64,000 bases of DNA from an uncultured Desulfovibrionaceae bacterium (GCA_949299515.1 CASGAP010000012.1:62001-126000), one strand, 5' to 3'. Numbered from the stretch's first letter, positions 54,271-63,069 are shown. Made by a program: numbers and translations. The notes: generated from the sequence alone by a model not told the origin.

Positions 54271-55605
54271 ATGAGCAATACAGTATTAATTGTAGATGAT
54301 GACAAAGCACACGGAATAATGCTTGAAACTCTGTTAAAAAAATGGCAGTTCAAAATCACACGGGCAGAAAACGGTGTGGAGGCGGTGGAAAAAATTAAGG
54401 AAACACCGTACGACTGCGTGCTTATGGATATCCGTATGCCGGATATGGACGGCATTACTGCTTTAAAATTTATTCATGCCTATAATCCCGCAATACCTAT
54501 TATCATGATGACCGCTTTTTCCGACATTGACAATGCGGTCGAATGCGTCAAAAACGGCGCTTACGATTACCTTACCAAACCGCTGGATTTTGACCGTCTG
54601 AAAATAACCATAGACAAAAGCCTGGAACACGCAAAGCTGAAAAAACAGGTGCAGACAATGGAAATTGAGCACCAAACGCAGATTATCGGCAGCAGCAAGG
54701 CCATAATGCAGTTAAAATCCCTGATTAAAAGTTTTGCCCTTTCTGAAGCCACAATTTTAATCCGGGGAAAATCCGGAACGGGCAAAGAACTTGTGGCACG
54801 CACGATTTATGAATTAAGTGCCCGCAAAGACAAACCCTTTGTAACGGTAAACTGTGCCGCTCTTTCCGAAACACTGCTGGAGTCCGAACTGTTCGGCCAT
54901 GAAAAAGGTGCGTTTACAGGTGCCGACAAAAAACGCGAGGGCCGTTTTTTCCAAGCCAACGGCGGAACGATTTTTTTAGATGAAATCGGAGAAATTTCTC
55001 CGCAAATGCAGGTAAAGCTTCTGCGTGTTCTGCAGCAAAAAGAAATACAGCGCGTGGGCAGCGACGAAACCCTGCATATTGACGTGCGCATTATTGCCGC
55101 CACCAACCGCAACTTGGAAGAAGAAATACAAAACGGCAATTTCCGCGAAGATTTATACTACCGCCTTAACGTTGTAACGCTTGACGTGCCGAGTCTTGCC
55201 GAACGCGAAGGCGACATTCCCATTTTGGCGCAGCATTTCCTTACTGTTTTTGCCAAAAAGAACAATAAAGAAATCAAAGGGTTTACTCCTAAAGCTATGG
55301 ACTGCCTAATTAAGCACGAATGGCGCGGCAACGTGCGCGAACTGGAAAACGTTATCGAGCGCGCCTGCATACTGACCTACGGCGATTATATTGATGTGGA
55401 GCAGCTGCCCAACCTGCTGCAGAATCTGCACGCCCCAAAAAACGATTTTGACAATATCACAACTCTTGAGGAAATGGAAAAAGCCTTTATCTTAAAAACA
55501 CTCAAGGAATACGATGACAACAAGTCCGAAACGGCCAAACAGCTCGGCATATCCCGCAAAACACTGCATACAAAAATTAAACAATATAACCTGGAAAACG
55601 AATAA
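54271..55605 (+). CDS. zraR: ZraR-like sigma-54-dependent response regulator
   Basis: The 444-residue protein has a receiver domain (DDDKAHGI, phosphoacceptor in VLMDIRMPDMDG, lysine near KPLDFDR), an AAA+ activator domain with GKSGTGKEL and ELFGHEKGAFTGA (the sigma-54 contact loop), and a C-terminal Fis-type HTH (SETAKQLGISRKTLHTKIK). It should activate sigma-54 promoters such as the one at 52292. The start ATG 54271 has an AGAGGA upstream. It follows zraS by 12 bases and is 3 bases before cobO. Confidence 0.93.
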   Translation: MSNTVLIVDDDKAHGIMLETLLKKWQFKITRAENGVEAVEKIKETPYDCVLMDIRMPDMDGITALKFIHAYNPAIPIIMMTAFSDIDNAVECVKNGAYDYLTKPLDFDRLKITIDKSLEHAKLKKQVQTMEIEHQTQIIGSSKAIMQLKSLIKSFALSEATILIRGKSGTGKELVARTIYELSARKDKPFVTVNCAALSETLLESELFGHEKGAFTGADKKREGRFFQANGGTIFLDEIGEISPQMQVKLLRVLQQKEIQRVGSDETLHIDVRIIAATNRNLEEEIQNGNFREDLYYRLNVVTLDVPSLAEREGDIPILAQHFLTVFAKKNNKEIKGFTPKAMDCLIKHEWRGNVRELENVIERACILTYGDYIDVEQLPNLLQNLHAPKNDFDNITTLEEMEKAFILKTLKEYDDNKSETAKQLGISRKTLHTKIKQYNLENE

Positions 55606-55608
55606 GGC

Positions 55609-56112
55609 ATGATTATTATTTACACAGGCAACGGCAAAGGAAAAACCAGCGCAAGCATAGGACAGACTGTCCGAGCATACGGAAACGGCATGAATGTTTG
55701 CTTTGTCCAGTTTATGAAAAGCAACATAAAAGCAGGAGAGCAGCTTTTTCTGCGAAACATTCTGCAGAATAACTACCATATCGGCGGCAAAGGTTTTTTC
55801 CGCAAAGAAGAGGACAGGCCAATACACCGAAAAGCCGCGCTTGCCTGTCTGCAGTGGCTTGACGAACATAAAGAACGGGCTGATATGCTGGTCTGCGACG
55901 AAATTCTTTACGCCTTTCATGCCGGACTTGTGCAGCGGGAAGAAATAGAAAAGCTCCTTGGTTACTGCAAAGAACACAGCAAACATCTTGTGCTGTCCGG
56001 ACGCTATGCCCCGGAATGGCTTATCGAAAAAGCGGATATCGTATCCGAAATATGCGAAATAAAACACGCCTGCAAACAGGGAGTGCCTGCGCAAAAAGGC
56101 ATTGAATTTTAA
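55609..56112 (+). CDS. cobO: Corrinoid adenosyltransferase (CobO/BtuR family)
   Basis: The 167-residue ATP-dependent enzyme attaches adenosyl to cobalamin or cobinamide. The P-loop TGNGKGKTSA lies at the extreme N-terminus, and CDEILYAFHAGLV and LVLSGRYAP are typical. It starts 3 bases after the zraR stop, so expression may follow the metal-stress regulators, or it may be a convenience of position. It ends 153 bases before dnaK. Confidence 0.92.
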   Translation: MIIIYTGNGKGKTSASIGQTVRAYGNGMNVCFVQFMKSNIKAGEQLFLRNILQNNYHIGGKGFFRKEEDRPIHRKAALACLQWLDEHKERADMLVCDEILYAFHAGLVQREEIEKLLGYCKEHSKHLVLSGRYAPEWLIEKADIVSEICEIKHACKQGVPAQKGIEF

Positions 56113-56210
56113 AAAAACGCAGCAATTCAGGCAATTATAAAAAAAATTAAAAATTTTTGAAAAAATTGCGAAAAAGCACTGGACGAAAAAAAAAACATAC
56201 TTATTTATTT

Positions 56211-56238
56211 CTTGTAAGGATTAATAATCCCCCTATAT
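56211..56238 (+). promoter_or_regulatory. Heat-shock (sigma-32-type) promoter of dnaK
   Basis: CTTGTAA (56211-56217), 12 bases and CCCCTATAT (56230-56238) match the sigma-32 consensus CTTGAAA-N(11-13)-CCCCATNT with one mismatch in the -35 and T for A in the -10. Transcription would begin near 56246, 20 bases before ATG 56266. Confidence 0.7.
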
Positions 56239-56265
56239 TATAGTTAATCCGTTTGGAGGAAATAT

Positions 56266-58179
56266 ATGAGTAAGATTATTGGTATTGACTTAGGTACCAC
56301 TAATAGCTGTGTTTACGTAATGGAAGGCAAAGAGCCCAAATGCATTACAAACCCTAACGGCGGCCGCACCACTCCTTCTGTTGTTGCGATCACCGATAAA
56401 GAACGTTTGGTCGGCGACACCGCTAAACGCCAGGCTATCACCAACCCCGAAAGAACCATTTTTGCAGTAAAACGTCTTATGGGCCGCCGTGCCGATTCCG
56501 AAGAAGTCGCACGCTGGAAAGACCATTCACCATACCGCATCGTAGCCGCTCAAAACCAAGACGCAGCCGTTGAAGTTGACGGCCGCCACTACAGCCCGCC
56601 GGAAATTTCCGCAATGATTTTGAGCAAACTCAAAGCAGACGCAGAAGCATATCTCGGCGAACCGGTTACCGAAGCCGTTATTACCGTTCCTGCATATTTC
56701 AACGATGCACAGCGTCAGGCAACCAAAGACGCAGGCCGCATTGCAGGCTTGGATGTAAAACGTATCATCAACGAACCGACAGCAGCTTCCCTTGCTTACG
56801 GTTTTGATAAAAAAGCCAACGAAAAAATCGCCGTATATGACCTTGGCGGCGGTACGTTCGATATTTCAATTCTCGAAGTAGGCGACAATGTTGTAGAAGT
56901 ACGCGCTACCAACGGTGATACCTTCCTCGGCGGCGAAGACTTTGACCAGCGCATCATTCAATACCTGGTAAACGAATTCAAAGCCCAAAACGGCATTGAC
57001 CTTGCCCAGGACCGCATGGCTCTGCAGCGCCTGAAAGAAGCTGCCGAAAACGCAAAGAAAGAACTTTCCACTTCCATGGAAAGCGAAATCAACCTGCCGT
57101 TTATCACAGCTGACCAAACAGGCCCGAAACACCTTATGGTAAAACTCAGCCGCGCAAAACTCGAACAGCTGGTTATGGACCTTGTTGAACGCAGCATTGA
57201 ACCCTGCCGCAAAGCTCTTGCAGACGCAGGCCTTACCGCTAAAGATATTGACGAAGTCGTTCTTGTCGGCGGTATGACCCGTATGCCGCTTGTACAGCAA
57301 AAAGTAGGCGAATTCTTCGGCAAAGAACCGAACCGCTCCATGAACCCGGATGAAGTTGTGGCCATGGGCGCAGCCATTCAGGGCGGCATTTTGGCCGGTG
57401 ATGTAAAAGACGTTCTTCTTCTTGACGTAACCCCGCTTTCCCTCGGTATTGAAACCATGGGCGGCGTGTTTACCAAACTGATTGAACGCAACACCACCAT
57501 TCCGACCAGAAAAAGCCAAACCTTTACCACTGCTGCGGATAATCAGCCTTCAGTATCCATTCACGTACTGCAGGGTGAAAGACCCATGGCAAGCGACAAT
57601 ATGACTTTGGCCCGTTTCGATTTGACCGGTATTCCGCCGGCACCGCGCGGCATTCCGCAAATCGAAGTATCTTTCGACATTGACGCCAACGGTATCGTAA
57701 ACGTATCTGCCAAAGACCTTGGCACAGGCAAGGAACAGTCCATTCAGATTACCGCTTCTTCCGGCTTGTCTGAACAGGAAATCCAAAACCTTATCCACGA
57801 AGCGGAAGCTCATGCCGCAGACGATAAGAAAAAACAAGAACTTATTGAAGCCCGTAACCAAGCCGACAGCCTTATTTACGGCACCGAACGTTCAATTAAC
57901 GATTTGGGCGATAAATTGGACGCAGGCCTCAAAGCTGATATTGAAGCCAAAATTGCAGACCTCAAAACCAAAATGCAGGGTGATGATGTGGCTGCAATCA
58001 AAACCGCAAGCGACGAACTCGGCAAAGCTTCCCACAAACTTGCGGAACAGCTCTATGCCCAACAGGCACAGCAGGCTGATCCCAATGCTCAGGCAGGCGG
58101 CTGCCAAGGCGGCAACTGCGGTGCAGGCAAAAAAGACGGCGACGACGTAATGGATGCCGACTTTACCGAAGTAAAATAA
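56266..58179 (+). CDS. dnaK: Chaperone DnaK (Hsp70)
   Basis: The 637-residue Hsp70 shows [27 protein letters not shown], the linker [16 protein letters not shown] and a lid domain. The C-terminal linker is unusual in having cysteines, [17 protein letters not shown], before the conserved MDADFTEVK end. The ATG is preceded by GGAGGA. The gene is monocistronic: dnaJ and grpE are not next to it and a strong terminator follows. Confidence 0.97.
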   Translation: MSKIIGIDLGTTNSCVYVMEGKEPKCITNPNGGRTTPSVVAITDKERLVGDTAKRQAITNPERTIFAVKRLMGRRADSEEVARWKDHSPYRIVAAQNQDAAVEVDGRHYSPPEISAMILSKLKADAEAYLGEPVTEAVITVPAYFNDAQRQATKDAGRIAGLDVKRIINEPTAASLAYGFDKKANEKIAVYDLGGGTFDISILEVGDNVVEVRATNGDTFLGGEDFDQRIIQYLVNEFKAQNGIDLAQDRMALQRLKEAAENAKKELSTSMESEINLPFITADQTGPKHLMVKLSRAKLEQLVMDLVERSIEPCRKALADAGLTAKDIDEVVLVGGMTRMPLVQQKVGEFFGKEPNRSMNPDEVVAMGAAIQGGILAGDVKDVLLLDVTPLSLGIETMGGVFTKLIERNTTIPTRKSQTFTTAADNQPSVSIHVLQGERPMASDNMTLARFDLTGIPPAPRGIPQIEVSFDIDANGIVNVSAKDLGTGKEQSIQITASSGLSEQEIQNLIHEAEAHAADDKKKQELIEARNQADSLIYGTERSINDLGDKLDAGLKADIEAKIADLKTKMQGDDVAAIKTASDELGKASHKLAEQLYAQQAQQADPNAQAGGCQGGNCGAGKKDGDDVMDADFTEVK

Positions 58180-58196
58180 GCTTTCTAAAACAATAC

Positions 58197-58225
58197 AGCC
58201 CCGCATAATGCGGGGCTTTTTTTTT
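58197..58225 (+). terminator. Rho-independent terminator after dnaK
   Basis: AGCCCCGCAT and ATGCGGGGCT pair closely and nine T residues follow. Confidence 0.94.
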
Positions 58226-58283
58226 GTCATATTTGCTTGGAAATATAAAAGTTTCAAACACGGCTTGGAGCAAAATTTTTTTT

Positions 58284-58436
58284 CCGGGGGAAATGATTGC
58301 GTTGCTGATCATTTGCGTAAGGTTCGCAAGCTTACTAGCGCAAACGGTTTGCCGTCCTTTGGGTGGCTCCCCCGACCCCCTCACTGCCGGTATTTACGGT
58401 ACCTTGCCGTATTCTTCGGCTTCAGTTCCGTTTATT
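58284..58436 (+). repeat. Dispersed structured repeat, copy C (long form)
   Basis: This is in the 402-base gap 58180-58581. It starts CCGGGGGAAATGATT, carries the additional module with a nested hairpin (TTTGCG, TAAG ... CTTA, CGCAAA), then GGTGGCTCCCCCG, CCCCCTCA, and a decayed version of arm 2 (CCGGTATTTACGG; TTCGGC; TTCCGTTTATTTG). It is closely similar to copy A in the inverse orientation and shares both end motifs with B and D. It is the only copy between two genes in tandem. Confidence 0.85.
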
Positions 58437-58531
58437 TGTTTTATTCGGCATTATCCTCATTAACGACGGCAAATAATTCTCACTAAGGGAATTTAATATT
58501 AATTATATCATAGTGTCAGTTTAGTTTTATA

Positions 58532-58557
58532 TTGACAATAATACGTATACATATTAT
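58532..58557 (+). promoter_or_regulatory. Promoter with overlapping MarR-type operator before the MBL gene
   Basis: TTGACA (58532-58537) is a perfect -35. An inverted repeat with arms ATAATA/TATTAT (58538-58543, 58552-58557) and an 8-base spacer begins right behind it and covers the spacer and likely -10 region. Arm type and spacer length match the repeat at the MFS start (61097-61116). Confidence 0.6.
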
Positions 58558-58581
58558 TTATTGTAAAAATACGGAGGATAT

Positions 58582-59454
58582 ATGAAAAAAATTATCTTAT
58601 TCTTAGTATGTCTGTTGTTAGGCGTTAATGCCGCATACTGCGAAGCACAGGAACAAAAAACAACACCTGCCATTCGTGCTGAGATTTTAGCGCTGCTGCA
58701 CGATAACACTCCCCTGCGGCCAACACAAATATTTGATAATGTATACTGCATCGGCAGTGTCAGCGTCGTAGCATATGCCATAAAAACCGAAGACGGCATT
58801 ATTCTTATTGACTCCATGTGGGACAATACCGATGCCGCACTTATTAAAAAAGGCATGAAGGAATTAGGGCTTAATCCTGACGATATCCGCTATGTATTCG
58901 TAACCCACGGCCACGGCGACCATTATGGCGGAGCCTCTTATTTCCGCGAAAAATATCAGGCAAAAGTCCTCATGAGCGAAACAGACACAAATCTTATGTA
59001 TACGCTCAATACAGGCGCCAATTCTCCTCGCTCCCCCAAAACTAAAGTGGATCAGTTTGTCAAAGACGGTGATACGCTTACGCTCGGAGGCACCACAATA
59101 AAAATTTATGAAACTCCAGGTCATACGGCAGGTTGTCTTTTCATAATATTCCCGGTAAATTATAAAGGAAAATCCTATACAGCCATGCTCTGGGGCGGCA
59201 CCGGTATCCCCAATGATAAAAACCTGCAGCAACAGTATTTAAATTCAGCGCTGCGTTTTCAAAAACTTGCCGCGGAACACAACACACAAATTCAGCTTTC
59301 CGCACACCTTTTTGACGAAAACGGATACGAAAACCTGAAAAAAACAGCAATGCTGAAAGAAGATGAACAAAATCCGTTTATTATCGGCACAGACGGTGTT
59401 CAGACATATCTTAAAAAACTGGAAAATAATGCCAGAAAAAAACTTGCAAAATAA
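58582..59454 (+). CDS. Exported metallo-beta-lactamase-fold hydrolase
   Basis: The 290-residue protein has a signal peptide (MKKIILFLVCLLLGVNAAYC) and an MBL fold with zinc motif HGHGDH, a histidine in PGHTAGCL and another in SAHLFDEN. The pattern resembles subclass B3 metallo-beta-lactamases and related exported MBL hydrolases; activity on beta-lactams is not shown by the sequence. ATG 58582 has GGAGGA just upstream. A MarR-type gene follows after 59 bases, and a convergent MFS gene after that, which suggests an inducible resistance cassette. Confidence 0.75.
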   Translation: MKKIILFLVCLLLGVNAAYCEAQEQKTTPAIRAEILALLHDNTPLRPTQIFDNVYCIGSVSVVAYAIKTEDGIILIDSMWDNTDAALIKKGMKELGLNPDDIRYVFVTHGHGDHYGGASYFREKYQAKVLMSETDTNLMYTLNTGANSPRSPKTKVDQFVKDGDTLTLGGTTIKIYETPGHTAGCLFIIFPVNYKGKSYTAMLWGGTGIPNDKNLQQQYLNSALRFQKLAAEHNTQIQLSAHLFDENGYENLKKTAMLKEDEQNPFIIGTDGVQTYLKKLENNARKKLAK

Positions 59455-59513
59455 TAATTTACAATTTCACAGCTTATTGATATGAAAAGCCTATCCCACT
59501 TAGGAGAACAGCC

Positions 59514-59927
59514 ATTAATACCATAGGTTATGAAATTTGCTATACGGCGCGAAAAATTTATCAGCTCATCAACAAACGGCTGGAAGAATATTCCATTACT
59601 CCCGAGCAGCTTGTTGTTTTAAACAAACTTGCCGAAGAAGAAGGCATTTCGCAAAAACAGCTGGCATTAAAACTTGATAAAGATCAAAACACCATAAAAG
59701 CAATTATTGATAAGCTGGAAAAAAACGGTTTTGCGGTGCGTATTCAAAATGCAAAAGACAAAAGAGCGTTTACGCTGTTTATGACTGAATATGCAAAAAA
59801 TCTTTTGCCTGTTTTTTACGAAATCGACAAGCAGTGCATACAAACACTCTGCACAGGTTTATCAGAAAGCGAAATAGCGCATCTTTCTGATTTATTAAAA
59901 ATAATCAGGGAAAATTCCAATAAATAA
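59514..59927 (+). CDS. MarR-family regulator with apparent ATT start
   Basis: The 137-residue frame encodes a MarR-type winged-helix protein: ARKIYQLINKRLEEY (helix 1), ITPEQLVVLNKLAEEEGISQKQLALKL (helices 2-3, HTH), IDKLEKNGFAVRIQNAKDKRA (recognition helix and wing) and a C-terminal dimerisation helix. There is no ATG, GTG or TTG in frame before residue 75. TAGGAG (59501-59506) stands 7 bases before ATT 59514, so ATT may be a true non-canonical start. Alternatively the start was mutated, or a frame change joins an ATG at 59482 (MKSLSHLGEQPL) to the rest. It probably controls the MBL and MFS genes. Confidence 0.7.
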   Translation: MNTIGYEICYTARKIYQLINKRLEEYSITPEQLVVLNKLAEEEGISQKQLALKLDKDQNTIKAIIDKLEKNGFAVRIQNAKDKRAFTLFMTEYAKNLLPVFYEIDKQCIQTLCTGLSESEIAHLSDLLKIIRENSNK

Positions 59928-59954
59928 AGGTACATGGTAAATGTACCTTTATTT
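59922..59954. terminator. Bidirectional hairpin between the MarR and MFS genes
   Basis: AAATAAAGGTACAT (59922-59935) and ATGTACCTTTATTT (59941-59954) are perfect 14-base inverted arms around GGTAA. The stops of both convergent genes are at its ends. T-rich flanks make it a plausible shared terminator. Confidence 0.75.
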
Positions 59955-61098
59955 ATAAATATTGTTTTTGAAAAAAGCGGTAAAAAATAAAAAAAAGCGA
60001 AAACCCCGCAGCAGTGAACGGAACACCCACCAATGCAGGGTATTCGTATCCGAACGTTACTGCCATGCCTCCGAAATAGGCTCCCAGAGCATTTCCGAAA
60101 TTAAAAGCAATTTGTACGCAGGAACCTGCAAGCATTTCTCCGTTGGGCGCAACTTTAATAATAAGCCATTGTTCCGGAGCGGAAACAGCAAAAAGTCCTG
60201 CAGTGCATACTGTCATCAAAATAAGCGCAGCTGCGCGGTCTGTTGCAAACAAATATAAACCCGTCAAGGCCAATGTAACAATAAACAGCACAACACAACA
60301 GACAATACCCGGAGTAAAACGGTCAGAAAGCCTGCCGCTCAGCAAATTCCCTGTCACCATGCCAAAACCTGCCAGCACCATGATCCATGTAATGCTCGAA
60401 ACCTCAAAACCGGAAATATTTGTCAGCATAGGACTGATATAGCTGTACCAGCAAAAAACACCGCCGTTTCCTAAAATTACCGTTCCCAGTATCAGCCACG
60501 GCGCAGGTGTTTTTAAAAATAAAAACTGCTCCCGAAATGAAATTTTTTGTTCCGATTCCAAATGGGGTATCCACTTCCATACGCTGCAGTAAACAACAAC
60601 ACCCCAAACAGCCACTAAAAAAAACGTTCCCCGCCATGAAAAAACATGGCTGAGTGAAGTTGCAAAAGGAACACCGAGTAAATTTGCAACCGTCATGCCG
60701 GCAATCATAACAGAAACAGCCTGGGAAGTTTTGCCTTTTTCAGCAAGTTTTGATGCGGCAATGGTCGCCACGCCAAAATATGCTCCGTGCGGCAATCCTG
60801 ATACAAAACGTGCCAAAAACAGCATATGGTATGTAGCGGAAAACGCCGCTCCCAAGTTTCCTGCAATAATCAGCACTGCCAAGCCAAGCAGAATTTTTTT
60901 TAAAGGCACGTTGCGCAAAACAATTAAAAAAGGCGCACCGCAGCAAACCCCAAGAGCATAAGCCGAAATAAAATGCCCAGCTTCGGCAATGGTTACGGAA
61001 AGTTCCTGCGCCACATACGGCAAAATGCCCATCATGGCAAATTCAGCAATTCCCAATGCCAATGTTCCGAATGCAAGAGCGACAAGACTTCTTTTCAT
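59953..61098 (-). CDS. MFS efflux transporter
   Basis: The 381-residue protein has twelve predicted membrane helices and the pattern of the DHA1 drug-efflux/AraJ-type MFS branch (MKRSLVALAFGTLALGIAEF, FVSGLPHGAYFGV, RLSDRFTPG). The ATG at 61098 is chosen because the conserved N-terminal helix starts there. An inverted repeat (61097-61116) covers its start codon, probably an operator. Substrate is unknown; purine ribonucleosides, arabinose or drugs are seen in this branch. It converges with the MarR gene. Confidence 0.88.
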   Translation of the reverse strand: MKRSLVALAFGTLALGIAEFAMMGILPYVAQELSVTIAEAGHFISAYALGVCCGAPFLIVLRNVPLKKILLGLAVLIIAGNLGAAFSATYHMLFLARFVSGLPHGAYFGVATIAASKLAEKGKTSQAVSVMIAGMTVANLLGVPFATSLSHVFSWRGTFFLVAVWGVVVYCSVWKWIPHLESEQKISFREQFLFLKTPAPWLILGTVILGNGGVFCWYSYISPMLTNISGFEVSSITWIMVLAGFGMVTGNLLSGRLSDRFTPGIVCCVVLFIVTLALTGLYLFATDRAAALILMTVCTAGLFAVSAPEQWLIIKVAPNGEMLAGSCVQIAFNFGNALGAYFGGMAVTFGYEYPALVGVPFTAAGFSLFFIFYRFFQKQYL

Positions 61099-61116
61099 AG
61101 TATCAATCCGTACTAT
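61097..61116. promoter_or_regulatory. MarR-type operator at the MFS start
   Basis: ATAGTA and TACTAT (6-base arms) enclose TCAATCCG (8 bases) across the start codon and just upstream. The same 6-8-6 layout with arms ATAATA/TATTAT occurs at 58538-58557 in front of the MBL gene, consistent with one regulator acting on both flanks of its own gene. Confidence 0.6.
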
Positions 61117-61186
61117 ATCTATTAATAACAAATCTGAAAAACTCTTGATATGAAAACTTTTCAGGCAAAATCGGATAAATACAAAT

Positions 61187-62107
61187 TTATTTTACAAAAT
61201 TTCCTGCATGATAGCTGCTGCGCACAAGCGGTGCGGAAAACATATGCTTTACTCCCAAGGACTTTCCGTAGGCGGCATATTCTTCAAACTGCTGCGGCGT
61301 AACATAACGGTCCAGTTTATGGTGCTCTTTGCTTGGCGGCAGATATTGTCCCACTGTAATAATGGAACACCCTGCTGTATGCAGATCGCGTATTACTTCG
61401 TATACCTGTTCGTCTGTTTCGCCCAAACCGACCATAAGCCCGCTTTTTGCAATATTGCCGGACGCATGAACCCTGCGCAGCAATTCCAGGCTCTGCCGAT
61501 AATCTGCCTGCGGCCGCACCGCACTGTACAGAGCATAATGGGTTTCAATATTATGATTAATAACATCAGGTTTTGCCGCAATAACTTTGTGCAGTGCTTC
61601 TTCGCTGCCCTGAAAATCAGGAATTAAAACTTCTATGGTGCTTTGGGGAAGAACCCCGCGAACAGCCCCGATAACCGCAGCAAAATGCCCTGCTCCGCCG
61701 TCGGGCAAATCGTCGCGGGTTACAGAAGTAATAACCACATGCTTAAGTCCCAAAGTCTGCGCCGCTTTGGCAACGCGCTGCGGTTCCTGAGGATCAAGAG
61801 GCAAGGTTTTTCCGGGGTGTATATTGCAAAAACGGCAGTTCCTTGTACAGGTTTCTCCTAAAATAAGAAAAGTCGCTGTTCCGGAAGAATAGCATTCCTG
61901 TCTGTTCGGACAGTTTGCTTCTTTGCACACCGTAAAAAGTTCCAAATCATCAATAAGCTGTGAAGTGGAAAAAAATTGTTTATTGGAAGTTAAAGGACGG
62001 CGAAGCCAAGCCGGCATACGCAGCGGCTTTTGCTCGTTGGCATCTTTGCCGCTGCAATTTCCCTGTCCGCAGGAATTAATATTTAATTCAGTATAGTGGT
62101 ATGTCAT
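61187..62107 (-). CDS. lipA: Lipoyl synthase
   Basis: LipA inserts two sulfur atoms into octanoyl groups on lipoyl-dependent enzymes using SAM. The 306-residue protein shows the auxiliary cluster cysteines (CKEANCPNRQEC), the radical-SAM motif CTRNCRFCNI, and a C-terminal RSSYHAG. ATG 62107 has AAGGA before it and starts the conserved protein; the longer frame upstream overlaps lipB and is not used. It directly follows lipB (stop 2 bases before the ATG), so the pair is coupled. Confidence 0.96.
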   Translation of the reverse strand: MTYHYTELNINSCGQGNCSGKDANEQKPLRMPAWLRRPLTSNKQFFSTSQLIDDLELFTVCKEANCPNRQECYSSGTATFLILGETCTRNCRFCNIHPGKTLPLDPQEPQRVAKAAQTLGLKHVVITSVTRDDLPDGGAGHFAAVIGAVRGVLPQSTIEVLIPDFQGSEEALHKVIAAKPDVINHNIETHYALYSAVRPQADYRQSLELLRRVHASGNIAKSGLMVGLGETDEQVYEVIRDLHTAGCSIITVGQYLPPSKEHHKLDRYVTPQQFEEYAAYGKSLGVKHMFSAPLVRSSYHAGNFVK

Positions 62108-62108
62108 G

Positions 62109-62804
62109 TTAATTATCCTTTTTGTCCAGCATATGCAAAAAATCCTGCTTTGATAAAAAAAAGCGTTCAGTGCTGCCTTCAGCATTATCGAAAAATTTTC
62201 TAAATTTATTCCAAAAAACAGCTTTTACCGCACCTAAATCCGGAATATTTTCCTGCAGCTGCAATGCAATTGATGTTGCTTCCACATTCAGACCGCACGG
62301 CGAAACAACATTAAATAAAGAAAGATTTCTGTCAACATTTAATGCTATGCCGTGCATGGTAATATGTCTATTTACGGCAAGCCCAAGCGAAGCAATTTTC
62401 TTCATGCCTACCCATACACCGGGAAAACCCGCGCGGCGCTGCGCACAAATTCCGAAATGACCGAGTACGGCAATGGCCGTTTCTTCCAAATCATGCACAT
62501 ATTGCCGTAAGCCGCCCTTTCTGTCCCGAAGATTTATAATAGGATACACAACAAGCTGTCCCGGAAAATGACAGGTAATGTTTCCGCCGCGCGTGCTGTG
62601 AACAATAGCAAGCTCTCCCTGCCATTCTTCCGATAAACGCGGCGGCACGTTTTCCTTGCCGAAGTGTTTGCCTATACTTACCGTAGGCGTGTGTTCAAGA
62701 AAAAAAACAATATCTTCATGCCCGGACTGCACCAAAATCTGCGCTTTGCATTGCAGTTCAAATGCCTCGTTATAAGAAATACAGCCTAAATCAAATGCCA
62801 ACAT
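62109..62804 (-). CDS. lipB: Octanoyltransferase
   Basis: LipB transfers octanoate from acyl carrier protein to lipoyl domains, the first step before LipA. The 231-residue protein contains RGGNITCHFPGQLV, HGIALNVDRNLSLF and the catalytic-cysteine segment VSPCGL. It reads leftward with GGATACTGGTA before ATG 62804 as a weak SD. It lies immediately before lipA in the same transcript. Confidence 0.95.
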   Translation of the reverse strand: MLAFDLGCISYNEAFELQCKAQILVQSGHEDIVFFLEHTPTVSIGKHFGKENVPPRLSEEWQGELAIVHSTRGGNITCHFPGQLVVYPIINLRDRKGGLRQYVHDLEETAIAVLGHFGICAQRRAGFPGVWVGMKKIASLGLAVNRHITMHGIALNVDRNLSLFNVVSPCGLNVEATSIALQLQENIPDLGAVKAVFWNKFRKFFDNAEGSTERFFLSKQDFLHMLDKKDN

Positions 62805-62978
62805 TACCAGTATCCGTTTACAAACAATAATTACTCACAGCTTCAATTAATAAGAAACCGGCAGTTCAGGAAAAAAGATATGTACCCGATACGCTGAAAT
62901 CTGACAAGAAAAAATTTATTGCAGTCCGTGCAGAACTGTCATGAAATATTCAAAATAGAATGTTTTTTTAATTATTTT

Positions 62979-63069
62979 CTGGGGGAAATGATTTCCCCCA
63001 GCCCCCCTCATTACGCGGTATTTGCGGAGCCTTGCCGAATTTTTCGGCTTCAGCCCCGTAAATACCGCG
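62979..63069 (+). repeat. Dispersed structured repeat, copy D (short form)
   Basis: This copy has the G5/C5 arm with core GGGGGAAATGATTTCCCCC, then CCCCCTCA and arm 2 CGCGGTATTTGCGG (63014-63027) paired with CCGTAAATACCGCG (63056-63069), with inner GCCGAA/TTCGGC. It is in the 514-base gap 62805-63318 between lipB and atpC. Other copies are listed as A, B1, B2 and C. Confidence 0.87.

Noticed and set aside
10337-63069. CRISPR array interpretation of the repeats
   Set aside because: The repeats are dispersed over many kilobases, are long and internally paired, and are not regularly spaced.
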